This document shows, one piece after another, positions 36,849-44,909 of a stretch of 64,000 nucleotides of DNA. The stretch lies in the NCBI RefSeq assembly GCF_024205745.1, contig NZ_CP073117.1, positions 62,001 to 126,000 of the forward strand, in the 5' to 3' direction. Origin of the DNA: Neisseria subflava (GTDB lineage: Bacteria; Pseudomonadota; Gammaproteobacteria; Burkholderiales; Neisseriaceae). The position numbers and the translations under genes were made by a program. The notes below the pieces were generated by a model. The model had not been told where the DNA came from and did not search any database. It saw nothing but the letters and a program-made list of their open reading frames with translations. Every line of letters starts with the position of its first letter. The stretch's first letter is position 1.

Positions 36849-38144
36849 TTAGCGGAATTCAAAGAACTCCAAATGTTGCGACCTTGTTTTCAGGTTATCT
36901 GAAATACTGCGCGTGAAGCTGCTGCTGCCACATAGCCACAGGCTGCGGTTGGCGCTGTCGCGGACAGTCTGTCCGATATGTTCGGCGGTGAGCCTTTGGG
37001 CTTCCGAAGGGATATAGTGGAAATTCACGTTGGCTTGTTGCGCTAACTGTTGCCAATGGGCAAGCGTGTCGGCAGACAGATTTCTATCAGCATGGAACCA
37101 GTCTATCGACTGGGTAATTGGCTGTTTCGCCAGTTCATTAAGGCATGCAAGAAATGGGGTAAAACCAATGCCGTTGCTGACCCAAATTTGCGCTTGCTTA
37201 TCAGAAAAGTCAAAACGTCCGTATGCACCATCGATTTGAACGGTGTCGCCAATGTTCAGGCGTTGTGGCAGGCGGTGTGTGTAGTCGCCCAAATCTTTGA
37301 TAACGAGCGTGAGCTCTTGGTTATCAGGCTGCCAGTCTGAAGCGATGGTGAAGGGGTGGCTTTCTCCGTGTGTGCGTAAAAAGAGGAATTGTCCTGCACA
37401 GTGTCCTTGCCATTTCGGGGCATTCAGAGTCAGAGAGAGCAGTTTGCCGTTTTGATTCAGGGCGGAGACGGTAGCGTTTTGCGGATTACCGATGCGCTTG
37501 AACAGGGCAATCAGCGAACAGGCGATGCCTGCACCTAAGGCGGCGATGATCAGCCAGCCCAGCGGTTGCGACCAGTAGGAAAAGTTTACCAGTACGATGG
37601 TGTGCCACACGAGCGCGAGATAAACGGGTACGACCAGGATGTGGAATTTGGCAAACCAGCGGTAGGGTATGCGTTTGATGAGGGCGGCGACAAGCAGAAC
37701 AATAGCGACATAAAAGGCGATTTCGCCGATTTCTTCGGCAAGGTGGCGTTGGGTAGCCAGCCAATCTTTTAACGTCAATATTTCCTGCATCAGCGGGCGT
37801 GGCGGCTTTTTGCCGTCAAACAGACCGAGCGCGACCAGCCATTTGGGGAATTGCTTGGTAGCCCAGTGGAGGATGCTGCCTGAAAGGGCGACGATGCCGA
37901 ACCATTTGTGCAGGCGATACATTTTGTCCAGCCCTCCGAGCGGGGTTTCCAATATTTTGGGGCGTACAGCGAGTATCAGACAGGTACTCATGGCCAATAT
38001 GCTGATAGCGCCTGTGAGTTGCAGCAATAAATTACGTACGGGATATACTCCCCACTGGTCTGGAAATGATGTAGCAAGTAGCCATAAAGCGAATATGCCG
38101 CCGAAAAATATGGCTAAGGTTAGTTTGATGTTTCTCATGGTCAT
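36849..38144 (-). CDS. Ferric reductase-like transmembrane flavoprotein
   Basis: A 431-residue membrane protein of the ferric reductase/NADPH oxidase superfamily. Six or more helices fill about 8-220; two His pairs that may hold haem lie in LHKWFGIVALSGSILHW and FHILVVPVYLALVWH. The cytoplasmic part has the FAD motif HPFTIAS, NAD(P) motif VSNGIGFTPFLA and a C-terminal LCGSSSFTRSI. It would pass electrons from NAD(P)H across the membrane. The gene lies in a 3-kb stretch without uptake sequences, suggesting transfer from outside or weak selection. Start ATG at 38144. Confidence 0.85.
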   Translation of the reverse strand: MTMRNIKLTLAIFFGGIFALWLLATSFPDQWGVYPVRNLLLQLTGAISILAMSTCLILAVRPKILETPLGGLDKMYRLHKWFGIVALSGSILHWATKQFPKWLVALGLFDGKKPPRPLMQEILTLKDWLATQRHLAEEIGEIAFYVAIVLLVAALIKRIPYRWFAKFHILVVPVYLALVWHTIVLVNFSYWSQPLGWLIIAALGAGIACSLIALFKRIGNPQNATVSALNQNGKLLSLTLNAPKWQGHCAGQFLFLRTHGESHPFTIASDWQPDNQELTLVIKDLGDYTHRLPQRLNIGDTVQIDGAYGRFDFSDKQAQIWVSNGIGFTPFLACLNELAKQPITQSIDWFHADRNLSADTLAHWQQLAQQANVNFHYIPSEAQRLTAEHIGQTVRDSANRSLWLCGSSSFTRSISDNLKTRSQHLEFFEFR

Positions 38145-38334
38145 GGTTCCTGATAAAGTTGAGTTGAGTTGAAACGGCCTGCGCCGTTTACAGGAAAAAT
38201 TGTATAGGGAAAAATTAGATGAAAATTATTGTGCCACAAATAAAAGCGTGAATTGACTCAAAACTTGATAACGTCTCTAAAATATTGAAAAGTATGGTTT
38301 TGATTAGTTTGACTTCATAGTGATTTACATTTAA

Positions 38335-38351
38335 GGGCTGCCCTAGACAAC
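38335..38351. mobile_element. Possible IS1016-type terminal repeat, remnant
   Basis: GGGCTGCCCTAGACAAC closely resembles the end of neisserial IS1016 as I remember it (GGGGCTGTCCTAGATAAC). No transposase follows and no second end was found, so it would be a solo remnant. This depends on memory of the IS end. Confidence 0.35.
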
Positions 38352-38421
38352 CCAATCCACACCAAGATTTTATGGACACGCAACGCACTGCGTATTTAAA
38401 AATGCCAACTCAAAAAATCAG

Positions 38422-38446
38422 AAGAGTGTACATAATGTACACTCTT
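38422..38446. promoter_or_regulatory. 25-bp near-perfect palindrome (operator or terminator)
   Basis: AAGAGTGTACAT and ATGTACACTCTT around a single central base. The inner TGTACA pair looks like a dimer-binding site. On the minus strand a T-run follows 5 bases after the stem, so it may instead terminate the 74-residue gene just upstream. Confidence 0.45.
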
Positions 38447-38508
38447 TCAAAGTTTGATTTCTCTTCAAGCTCAATGCTTACTACTTGAATTCAAATCTAT
38501 CTTCTATT

Positions 38509-38733
38509 TCACAGCATCATTTTTACGGTCTTAAGTAAGGACATTTTCGATTTCCTTTTTATTTTCCGTTGAAAATCCTTATTCATCCGTACCGTATATT
38601 CAAACCCTGCCTTATCCAGCAGATTAGAAACATGAATGACAAACGGCTCTTGTTCGCGGGAGCGGCTTAAGCCCAATTCCAAATCGGCATGGCGCACAGC
38701 CAACTGACGTTCAACTAATTCACGGTAGGTCAT
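38509..38733 (-). CDS. Small basic hypothetical protein
   Basis: A 74-residue protein. The N-terminal half is helical (MTYRELVERQLAVRHADLEL) and the C-terminal part very basic (NKDFQRKIKRKSKMSLLKTVK), which might suit nucleic-acid or membrane contact. I do not recognise it. It lies in the phage-like stretch at 38.4-39.5 kb on the same strand as the next small gene. The ribosome site is weak, so it could also be a chance frame. Confidence 0.45.
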   Translation of the reverse strand: MTYRELVERQLAVRHADLELGLSRSREQEPFVIHVSNLLDKAGFEYTVRMNKDFQRKIKRKSKMSLLKTVKMML

Positions 38734-38801
38734 TCTTTGATACCCATCAAATATTTTATCCGTCTGTACAACTTCTTAACCCACGAAATATTTACAAATG
38801 T

Positions 38802-38948
38802 CTAAATCTTTGTTACAACTTCGCCGTCATACTGCGCATTTTCCCGTGCAGCCCGAAATTTTGCCCGGGCTTCTTCAGGGCTGTCCGCCCAAATGCTCAA
38901 TGACCAGGACTTGCCGTCAAAGCGGTAAGAAAACGTGTACTCATTCAT
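38802..38948 (-). CDS. Small hypothetical protein (48 residues)
   Basis: The protein starts at the ATG at 38948 (MNEYTFSYRFDGKSWSLSIW, then ADSPEEARAKFRAARENAQY). Its composition and clean beta-then-helix pattern suggest a real folded protein. I believe close relatives occur in phage or accessory regions of Neisseria, but that is recollection. It is divergent from the DUF1508 gene with only 12 bases between start codons. The longer frame back to 39077 runs antisense to that gene and is unlikely to be the true extent. Confidence 0.55.
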   Translation of the reverse strand: MNEYTFSYRFDGKSWSLSIWADSPEEARAKFRAARENAQYDGEVVTKI

Positions 38949-38960
38949 AGGAGAAACCTT

Positions 38961-39131
38961 ATGTATTTTGAAATCTATAAAGACGCAAAAGGCGAATACC
39001 GTTGGCATTTGAAAGCAGCCAACCATGAAATCATCGCTCAGGGCCAAGGCTACACCAGCAAGCAAAACTGCCAGCACGCAGTCGATTTGCTGAAAAGCAC
39101 TACCGCCGCTACCCCTGTAAAAGAGGTATAA
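38961..39131 (+). CDS. DUF1508 (YegP-type) small protein
   Basis: A 56-residue protein beginning MYFEIYKDAKGEYRWHLKAA, with NHEIIAQGQGYTSKQNCQHA and the ending VDLLKS. This is a single DUF1508/YegP unit, where family members often carry two in tandem. It has a strong AGGAGA ribosome site 7 bases before the ATG and a factor-independent terminator after it. Function of the family is unknown. It is the only plus-strand gene among the small genes here. Confidence 0.85.
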   Translation: MYFEIYKDAKGEYRWHLKAANHEIIAQGQGYTSKQNCQHAVDLLKSTTAATPVKEV

Positions 39132-39148
39132 AATCCGCTTTCACCCTC

Positions 39149-39174
39149 AGCCCGCGCCCTACGCGGGCTTTTTT
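39149..39174 (+). terminator. Terminator of the DUF1508 gene
   Basis: AGCCCGCG/CGCGGGCT stem with a 5-base loop followed by six T. It has no uptake sequence, unlike most terminators in this window. Confidence 0.9.
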
Positions 39175-39175
39175 G

Positions 39176-39457
39176 TCAGTCGCCGACTTTGCGGGAGTGA
39201 TTGCCCGCCCAATCGCGCCACGCTGCGTTTTGGTTTTCCAGCTCAGCAACATAGCCGCCAAACTCAGCGGCGTGTTCGAGCAGCGTTGCCGTCTTGCCGT
39301 CTTTCGGTGGATTCGGGCGTACCGGCGCGACCATCAGCGCGGCAGGCGGTGTCGGCATGACCACCTTTTCGACAACCTTAATTTCCGTAGCCGAGGGCGC
39401 GGTTGTAGAGCTGCAGGCCGTGATGACCAAAGCCGTCAATACAATTACCGCTTGCAT
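39176..39457 (-). CDS. Rz1/LysC-like phage outer-membrane spanin lipoprotein (orphan)
   Basis: A 93-residue lipoprotein. The signal peptide ends VITAC, giving a lipobox Cys at residue 15. The mature part has a Pro-rich stretch (MPTPPAALMVAPVRPNPP) and then GKTATLLEHAAEFGGYVAEL and ENQNAAWRDW, the pattern of P2 LysC and Rz1-type spanins that fuse inner and outer membranes in phage lysis. No inner spanin, holin or endolysin is near, so it is probably a prophage leftover. Its ATG overlaps the stop of the upstream reductase gene in TAATG. Confidence 0.72.
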   Translation of the reverse strand: MQAVIVLTALVITACSSTTAPSATEIKVVEKVVMPTPPAALMVAPVRPNPPKDGKTATLLEHAAEFGGYVAELENQNAAWRDWAGNHSRKVGD

Positions 39458-40461
39458 TATGCCGGTGAAAAAGCATCACAGAAGAAGGCATCTTCCGATA
39501 AAGCACATTTTTGAGTCAGTAAACTTTGCGCACTCTCGGTCATGGCCGGTGACCCGCAAGCATAAACTTCATATTGGCTTAAATCAGAATAATTTTGTGC
39601 GGCAACGTTTTGCACGTATCCATTCTCCCCTTTCCAATCGGAATCAGGCTTAGAAAGAACAGGCGAGAATTTTGCATTTTTCAGACGGCCTATTAATGCT
39701 TCTGCTTCTTCCAATGCGTACAAATCCTCCTGCCGACGTGCTCCCCAGTAAAAATGAACCTGACGCTCACTATTCTGATGAATCAAATCAAGCAAAATAC
39801 TGCGGATAGGTGCGTAACCTGTACCCGTTGCCAACAAAATAATCGGTTTACTGCTGTCCTCTTGCAAAGTAAACGTACCCAATGGGCCTTTAACGCGGAC
39901 AATGCCTTTTTCTTTGATTTTAGGCTCTGCACCAAAAATCATTTCCGAACATACGCCATTTTCACGTTTACGAATATGCAACTCCAAAACGCCTTCTTGG
40001 TCAGGTGAATTGGCGATTGAATAGCTGCGGCTGATATTACCGGGAAGCAGCAAATCAATATATTGCCCGGCATAAAATGCAAATGACGGCGCTTTAGGCA
40101 AAGCTAATCTTAACAAAGCAACATCATGTTTGATTTCAATCGTTTCGATGCGTACAGGCAAAGTGCGCACCGGCAAAGCATTCGGATTAAACCCCGGCAC
40201 ATTGATTTTCAGATCGCTCTTCGCAGTAGTACAGCACAATAGCACTTTACCCTGCGCTTTTTCTTCTGCGCTGATGGCTTTATCGATATGATCGCCCATT
40301 TCAAATTCGCCACTCATCAACTCGGCTTTACATTGTCCGCAAGCGCCACTTTTACAAGAATGAGGTAGATTTAAATTCTGACGGGTCGCGGCAGCAAGAA
40401 CGGTTTCATCCTCGTTTGCCGTAAATGTGATTTGATCTGATAAGGTAATAGTATGTGTCAT
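39457..40461 (-). CDS. 2Fe-2S ferredoxin-NAD(P)H reductase (CDP-6-deoxy-glucoseen reductase-like)
   Basis: A 334-residue electron transfer protein. The N-terminal plant-type ferredoxin domain (1-95) has the cluster Cys residues in PHSCKSGACGQCKAEL and VLLCC. The FAD domain has RSYSIANSPD near residue 145; the NAD domain has LATGTGYAPIRSILLDL near 218 and ends with ACGSPAMTESAQ. Neisseria annotations call it CDP-6-deoxy-delta-3,4-glucoseen reductase; the natural partner is unknown. Its final codons directly abut the spanin-like gene, and it contains an uptake sequence near 39683. Confidence 0.88.
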   Translation of the reverse strand: MTHTITLSDQITFTANEDETVLAAATRQNLNLPHSCKSGACGQCKAELMSGEFEMGDHIDKAISAEEKAQGKVLLCCTTAKSDLKINVPGFNPNALPVRTLPVRIETIEIKHDVALLRLALPKAPSFAFYAGQYIDLLLPGNISRSYSIANSPDQEGVLELHIRKRENGVCSEMIFGAEPKIKEKGIVRVKGPLGTFTLQEDSSKPIILLATGTGYAPIRSILLDLIHQNSERQVHFYWGARRQEDLYALEEAEALIGRLKNAKFSPVLSKPDSDWKGENGYVQNVAAQNYSDLSQYEVYACGSPAMTESAQSLLTQKCALSEDAFFCDAFSPA

Positions 40462-40493
40462 GGTATTTAGAATAATTTTAGAATTAAAAATAA

Positions 40494-40535
40494 AGGCCGT
40501 CTGAAAAACATTTAAACCCTGTTTTCAGACGGCCT
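40494..40535. terminator. Uptake-sequence hairpin after gatB
   Basis: AGGCCGTCTGAAAACA and TGTTTTCAGACGGCCT around a short loop, between gatB and the 2Fe-2S reductase gene. Confidence 0.85.
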
Positions 40536-40545
40536 GCCCTATCTA

Positions 40546-41976
40546 TCAAGCTAATTTGGCTTTAATCAGCTCTTGAACTTGAGCCGGATTGGCCTTGCCT
40601 TTACTTGCTTTCATCACTTGGCCGACAATCGCATTCAGGGCTTTCTCATTACCGGAACGAAATTGCTCAATGGCTTTCGCATTGTTTGCCAACACTTCAT
40701 CTACCATCGCTTCAATTGCACCAGTGTCAGTAATTTGTTGCAAACCATGTTTCTCGATGATCTCAGCAATACCTGCTTCAGGCTCTGCCCACATTGCTTC
40801 AAAAGCTTTTTTCGCCAGTTTGCTGCTTAATGTTCCATCTGCAACTTTAGCAACCAACTCAGCAAGACGTGGAGCTGTAATCGGGCTTTCAGTCAGTTCC
40901 AAACCTTCTTTGTTCAAGGTAGCGGCAAGCTCGCCGTTCATCCAGTTTGCCGTCAATTTACCTTGGCCACAGGCTTTGGCCGCTTCTTCAAAATAGGCGG
41001 CTTGAGCGCGGCTGGCAGTCAATAGACGTGCATCATAGTCAGACACGCCGTAATCAGCAACAAAACGCGCCGCCATTTCATGCGGCAATTCAGGCATTTC
41101 GTCCTTGGCTTTTTGCAACTGGCCGTCTGAAATAATGACCGGCAGCAAATCTGGATCCGGGAAATAGCGGTAATCGTGTGCATCTTCTTTCAAACGCATC
41201 ACGCGGGTTTCGCCTTTTTCAGGGTCAAACAGCATGGTTGCCTGCTGTACTTTACCGCCGTCTTCCAAGATTTCAATTTGCGCTTCCACTTCATAATTGA
41301 TGGCTTGCTCCAAGAAGCGGAAAGAGTTGAGGTTTTTGATTTCACGGCGTGTACCGAACTCTGCCTGACCTTTTGGACGTACAGAAACGTTGGCATCGAC
41401 ACGGAACGAGCCTTCCGCCATATTACCGTCGCAAATATCCAGCCAAGTTACCAAACCGTGCAACGCTTTAGCGTATGCCACGGCTTCGGCTGCGGAACGC
41501 ATTTCAGGCTCGGAGACAACTTCCAACAAAGGCGTACCGGCACGGTTCAAGTCGATACCGGTTGCACCGTTCAAACCTTCATGTACGGATTTACCCGCAT
41601 CTTCTTCCATGTGCGCACGGGTAACATTGATGGTTTTAACCTCATCGCCCACTACGATTTCCAGTTTGCCATGTTCCACAATCGGCAAATCCAACTGACT
41701 GATTTGATAGCCTTTTGGCAAATCAGGATAAAAATAGTTTTTACGGTCGAACACGTTTTTCTGATTGATTTTCGCATCCAAAGCCAAACCGAGTTTGATG
41801 GCTTTTTCGACGACTTCGCGGTTCATTACCGGCAATACGCCCGGCAACGCACACTCAACCACGCTGGCGTGGGCATTAGGTTCGGCACCGAATGCAGTGG
41901 ATGCGCCGCTGAAGATTTTGGATTGGGTGTTGAGTTGGACGTGGATTTCCAGTCCGATTACGGTTTCCCAAGTCAT
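40546..41976 (-). CDS. gatB: Asp-tRNA(Asn)/Glu-tRNA(Gln) amidotransferase subunit B
   Basis: Binds mis-acylated Glu-tRNA(Gln) or Asp-tRNA(Asn) and activates the side chain for amidation. It has 476 residues, normal for GatB. Motifs are the N-terminal [19 protein letters not shown], metal site segment [19 protein letters not shown] and [11 protein letters not shown]; the C-terminal YqeY-like tail domain ends [16 protein letters not shown]. An uptake sequence encodes IISDGQ near residue 286. It forms a complex with GatA and GatC, encoded upstream but split from it by a TRIC-family gene. Confidence 0.98.
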   Translation of the reverse strand: MTWETVIGLEIHVQLNTQSKIFSGASTAFGAEPNAHASVVECALPGVLPVMNREVVEKAIKLGLALDAKINQKNVFDRKNYFYPDLPKGYQISQLDLPIVEHGKLEIVVGDEVKTINVTRAHMEEDAGKSVHEGLNGATGIDLNRAGTPLLEVVSEPEMRSAAEAVAYAKALHGLVTWLDICDGNMAEGSFRVDANVSVRPKGQAEFGTRREIKNLNSFRFLEQAINYEVEAQIEILEDGGKVQQATMLFDPEKGETRVMRLKEDAHDYRYFPDPDLLPVIISDGQLQKAKDEMPELPHEMAARFVADYGVSDYDARLLTASRAQAAYFEEAAKACGQGKLTANWMNGELAATLNKEGLELTESPITAPRLAELVAKVADGTLSSKLAKKAFEAMWAEPEAGIAEIIEKHGLQQITDTGAIEAMVDEVLANNAKAIEQFRSGNEKALNAIVGQVMKASKGKANPAQVQELIKAKLA

Positions 41977-42026
41977 AAGGGTCTTTCTGTCGAAAAAAAG
42001 TTAATCGGTTAAATGAGTGATTCGTT

Positions 42027-42066
42027 TTTCAGACGGCCTGAATAAAAACCATAACAGGCCGTCTGT
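42027..42066. repeat. Outward-facing uptake-sequence pair
   Basis: TTTTTCAGACGGCCTG ... CAGGCCGTCTGTAAG between the TRIC-family gene and gatB. The right copy has T at the last-but-one site (GTCTGTAA). A stem can form, but no T-run follows. Confidence 0.6.
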
Positions 42067-42075
42067 AAGATAAGT

Positions 42076-42696
42076 TTATTTCCTGCGGCGTTGGAAACCG
42101 GGCAATTGCCAATGGAAACGGTATGCAGTCAGGCGAAACAACAATCCGCCAGCAAAGAGCAGGTTTAACGTAAAAATATTAATCCAGCCCAAATGCCCAA
42201 GCAGATAAATCAGCCCTCCAATCAAAATGGCCACACTGCCGTAAAGGTCGGTACGCAAAATCATCGGCACATCATTGACCAAAATATCGCGCGCAATACC
42301 GCCACCAACGGCAGTCACAAAAGCCAAAGAAATAACGCCGAACAGATTAAGCTGCAAAGCCATACCGATTTGTGCGCCGGTAATGCTGAACGCTGCCAAA
42401 CCAATGGCATCGGCAATAATAAAAGCAGCAGCCAAATAGGTGCTGCGATAACGTTGCACCCTTATCAACCATGCGATAGCAAGCGTGGCAAACACAACAA
42501 TCAACGCATCGGTTTGCAAAAACACTTGCGGAATCCGGCCGACCAAACCATCGCGTATCATGCCGCCACCGACAGCCGTCAGTAACGCAGTAATGACGAC
42601 ACCGAGTACATCCAACCGCTTGTTGTAGCCGACCAAATAGCCGGAAATGGCAAACGCGGCTGTACCAATGATTTGAATGAAGTCGGTGGCTGTCAT
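42076..42696 (-). CDS. TRIC-family (YicG/UPF0126) membrane channel protein
   Basis: A 206-residue inner-membrane protein with seven helices made of two UPF0126 repeats: residues about 5-90 and 92-175. Each repeat has a glycine-rich motif (TAVGGGMIRD and TAVGGGIARDIL). Prokaryotic TRIC proteins are trimeric cation channels. The gene sits between gatA and gatB on the same strand, an insertion into the usual gat set; no functional link is implied. Confidence 0.88.
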   Translation of the reverse strand: MTATDFIQIIGTAAFAISGYLVGYNKRLDVLGVVITALLTAVGGGMIRDGLVGRIPQVFLQTDALIVVFATLAIAWLIRVQRYRSTYLAAAFIIADAIGLAAFSITGAQIGMALQLNLFGVISLAFVTAVGGGIARDILVNDVPMILRTDLYGSVAILIGGLIYLLGHLGWINIFTLNLLFAGGLLFRLTAYRFHWQLPGFQRRRK

Positions 42697-42794
42697 AATT
42701 TTTAAATATCTACAATATGCAGCACCTCAATACATTCAGGCGCTTTTATATGATTTATTTTCAGACGGCCTTGAATCATCAAGGCCCTAAAACA

Positions 42795-44243
42795 TTATTC
42801 CGGCGCTTTAGTGTGCCAATCGCTGTTCAGTTGAACTTGATGTGCGGCGCCCAAAATTTTAGCCTCGGAGAAATAGTTGCCGATAAATTGCACACCAATC
42901 GGCAGACCGTTTGCGCTGAAACCGGCAGGCAGAGTCAGTGCAGGCAAACCGGCAAGGTTCACGGCGATGGTGTAAATATCGGATAAGTACATTTGCACAG
43001 GGTCGTGAATGTCGCTGCCAAGTTTCGGCGCGGCAGTCGGCGCAGTCGGCGCCAAAATGAAATCACATTGACCAAAGGCCGTCTGAAAATCATTGGCAAC
43101 CAGACGGCGCAGTTTTTGCGCTTTCAGGTAATAAGCATCGTAGTAACCATGGCTCAATACGTAAGTACCGATCATGATACGGCGCTTAACCTCGCTGCCG
43201 AAACCTTCGGCACGGGTGTTGCTGTACATTTCTTCCAAATCGCCGAATTGCGCCGCACGATGGCCATAACGTACGCCGTCGAAACGGGACAAGTTAGTAC
43301 TTGCTTCCGCAGAGGCGAGAACGTAATAAGCGGGAATCGATAATGATGTTTGCGGCAGGGAAACTTCAACAGTCTCCGCGCCTTGAGCTTTAAGCAAATC
43401 AATAACGCTTTGCAAGGCCGTCTGAACATCGGCATCCGCGCCTTCGCCGAAATACTCTTTAGGCAAACCGATTTTCAAACCTTTAAGCGGCTTGTCCAAA
43501 TCACGAGTGTAGTCTTCTTTGTCACGCTCCAAACTGGTGGAATCGCGCTCGTCAAAGCTGGCCATAGCGTTCAACAAAATCGCACAGTCTTCGGCCGTTT
43601 GCGCCATAGGACCGGCTTGGTCAAAGCTGGAAGCATAGGCAACCATACCGAAGCGTGAAACCGTACCGTAAGTCGGCTTGATGCCGGTAATACCGCAATG
43701 CGATGCAGGCTGACGGATAGAACCACCGGTATCCGAACCCAAGGCAGCAGGCGCCAAACGCGCCGCAATCACAGCAGCCGAACCGCCTGACGAACCGCCG
43801 GGAACATGTTCAAGGTTCCACGGGTTTTTGGTTGCGCCGTAGAACGAAGTCTCATTGGTCGAACCCATGGCAAATTCGTCCATATTGGTACGACCAAGAG
43901 TCACCATGCCGGCATCCAACAGGTTTTGCACCACAGTGGCAGTATAAGGAGAAACAAAGTTATCCAACATTTTGGAGCTGCATGCACTGCGCCAACCTGT
44001 TTGGCAGAAAATATCTTTGTAAGCAACCGGCACACCGGTCAAAGCCGTTGCATTACCGGCCGCGATACGCGCATCGGCTGCTTTGGCCTCAGCAAGGGTT
44101 TTATCTTGATCGATGGTCACATAGCCATTGATGGCAGGGTTTTTCGCAGCAATAGCGGTCAAATATTCGGTCGCCAATTCGACTGCGGAGATTTGTTTGG
44201 ATTGCAGCAGGCTGCTGGCTTGTTTGAGCGTGTAAGCGGTCAT
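42795..44243 (-). CDS. gatA: Asp-tRNA(Asn)/Glu-tRNA(Gln) amidotransferase subunit A
   Basis: The amidase subunit that frees ammonia from glutamine for transamidation. It has 482 residues. The Ser-cisSer-Lys triad is seen as Lys in [12 protein letters not shown], cis-Ser in [13 protein letters not shown] and the nucleophile Ser in [15 protein letters not shown]. Two uptake sequences sit within the gene (near 43080 and 43412), coding for FQTAFG and VQTALQ. The DNA ahead carries hairpins, then gatC. Confidence 0.98.
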   Translation of the reverse strand: MTAYTLKQASSLLQSKQISAVELATEYLTAIAAKNPAINGYVTIDQDKTLAEAKAADARIAAGNATALTGVPVAYKDIFCQTGWRSACSSKMLDNFVSPYTATVVQNLLDAGMVTLGRTNMDEFAMGSTNETSFYGATKNPWNLEHVPGGSSGGSAAVIAARLAPAALGSDTGGSIRQPASHCGITGIKPTYGTVSRFGMVAYASSFDQAGPMAQTAEDCAILLNAMASFDERDSTSLERDKEDYTRDLDKPLKGLKIGLPKEYFGEGADADVQTALQSVIDLLKAQGAETVEVSLPQTSLSIPAYYVLASAEASTNLSRFDGVRYGHRAAQFGDLEEMYSNTRAEGFGSEVKRRIMIGTYVLSHGYYDAYYLKAQKLRRLVANDFQTAFGQCDFILAPTAPTAAPKLGSDIHDPVQMYLSDIYTIAVNLAGLPALTLPAGFSANGLPIGVQFIGNYFSEAKILGAAHQVQLNSDWHTKAPE

Positions 44244-44318
44244 TGTGCCGTACTTTCTATAAAACAGTTTTTGCTTTCAAAACAGATATTGAAAACATCC
44301 GTTTAAATCAATAAATCG

Positions 44319-44351
44319 GGCCGTCTGAACAGAATATCCTTTCAGACGGCC
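44319..44351. terminator. Uptake-sequence hairpin between gatC and gatA
   Basis: GGCCGTCTGAA and TTCAGACGGCC with an 11-base loop, and a third single copy at about 44380. It may partly uncouple gatC from gatA. Confidence 0.7.
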
Positions 44352-44393
44352 TTGTAATAGGGGCTTGCTGATAAGCAAAGGCCGTCTGAAACC

Positions 44394-44684
44394 TTACTCT
44401 TCAATCACTTGAGGAACGATATACAGGCGGTTGCGCACTTCTGGGGCTACAGCCTGATATTCGGCAGCGTGATCGGTTTCAGTCACTTTATCTTCGCGCA
44501 GGCGCAAAGCGGCTTCGTGCGGATGCGCCATAGGTTCGATGCCGTCGGTATTGACGCTTTGCATGTTTTCAACCATGGCGAAAATGTCGTTCAACTCGGC
44601 AAGCATTTTGTTTTTTTCTTCGTCCGTTAAAGTGAGGCGCGAGAGTTTTGCGATTTTTTCCACATCATTTAAGCTTAAAGCCAT
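44394..44684 (-). CDS. gatC: Asp-tRNA(Asn)/Glu-tRNA(Gln) amidotransferase subunit C
   Basis: A small 96-residue subunit that wraps around GatA and steadies the GatA-GatB contact. The family pattern is complete: VEKIAKLSRLTLTDEEKNKM, DIFAMVENMQSVNTDGIEPM, a central LREDKV and the ending PEVRNRLYIVPQVIEE. It is first of the gat genes on the minus strand, diverging from mreB. Confidence 0.97.
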   Translation of the reverse strand: MALSLNDVEKIAKLSRLTLTDEEKNKMLAELNDIFAMVENMQSVNTDGIEPMAHPHEAALRLREDKVTETDHAAEYQAVAPEVRNRLYIVPQVIEE

Positions 44685-44909
44685 AAAAAATCCTTGTCTG
44701 ATAGCAATGCCTCTTGGGTTTGGGGTATCATTGCATTTCGTCTTCTATGAAGCGAAGAATTATAACCGAAAACCAAACAGGTTGGCATGGTGTTTTGATT
44801 CAGACGGCCTTTTAAGGGCGCATTTATCCGTCTAAAACCGTGTACCTGTTTTTCTTATTTTAAATACTGCTTAAAGCATCCGGACTGGGCCGGAATTTCA
44901 GGAATCCTA

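Larger units (their letters stand above)
38145..38508. other. Intergenic region with mobile-element and palindrome signals
   Basis: 364 bases with no supported gene. It contains a small hairpin AAACGGC/GCCGTTT at 38172-38189 just before the ferric reductase gene, a possible IS1016-type end at 38335-38351 and a 25-bp palindrome at 38422-38446. Confidence 0.6.

Noticed and set aside
38949-39077. N-terminal extension of the 48-residue minus-strand gene back to 39077
   Set aside because: The extension is fully antisense to the DUF1508 gene, which has a strong ribosome site; the internal ATG at 38948 begins the conserved-looking part.
41176-42012. Plus-strand frame of 278 residues
   Set aside because: Antisense shadow of gatB; rich in Phe, His and Gln with no recognisable family.
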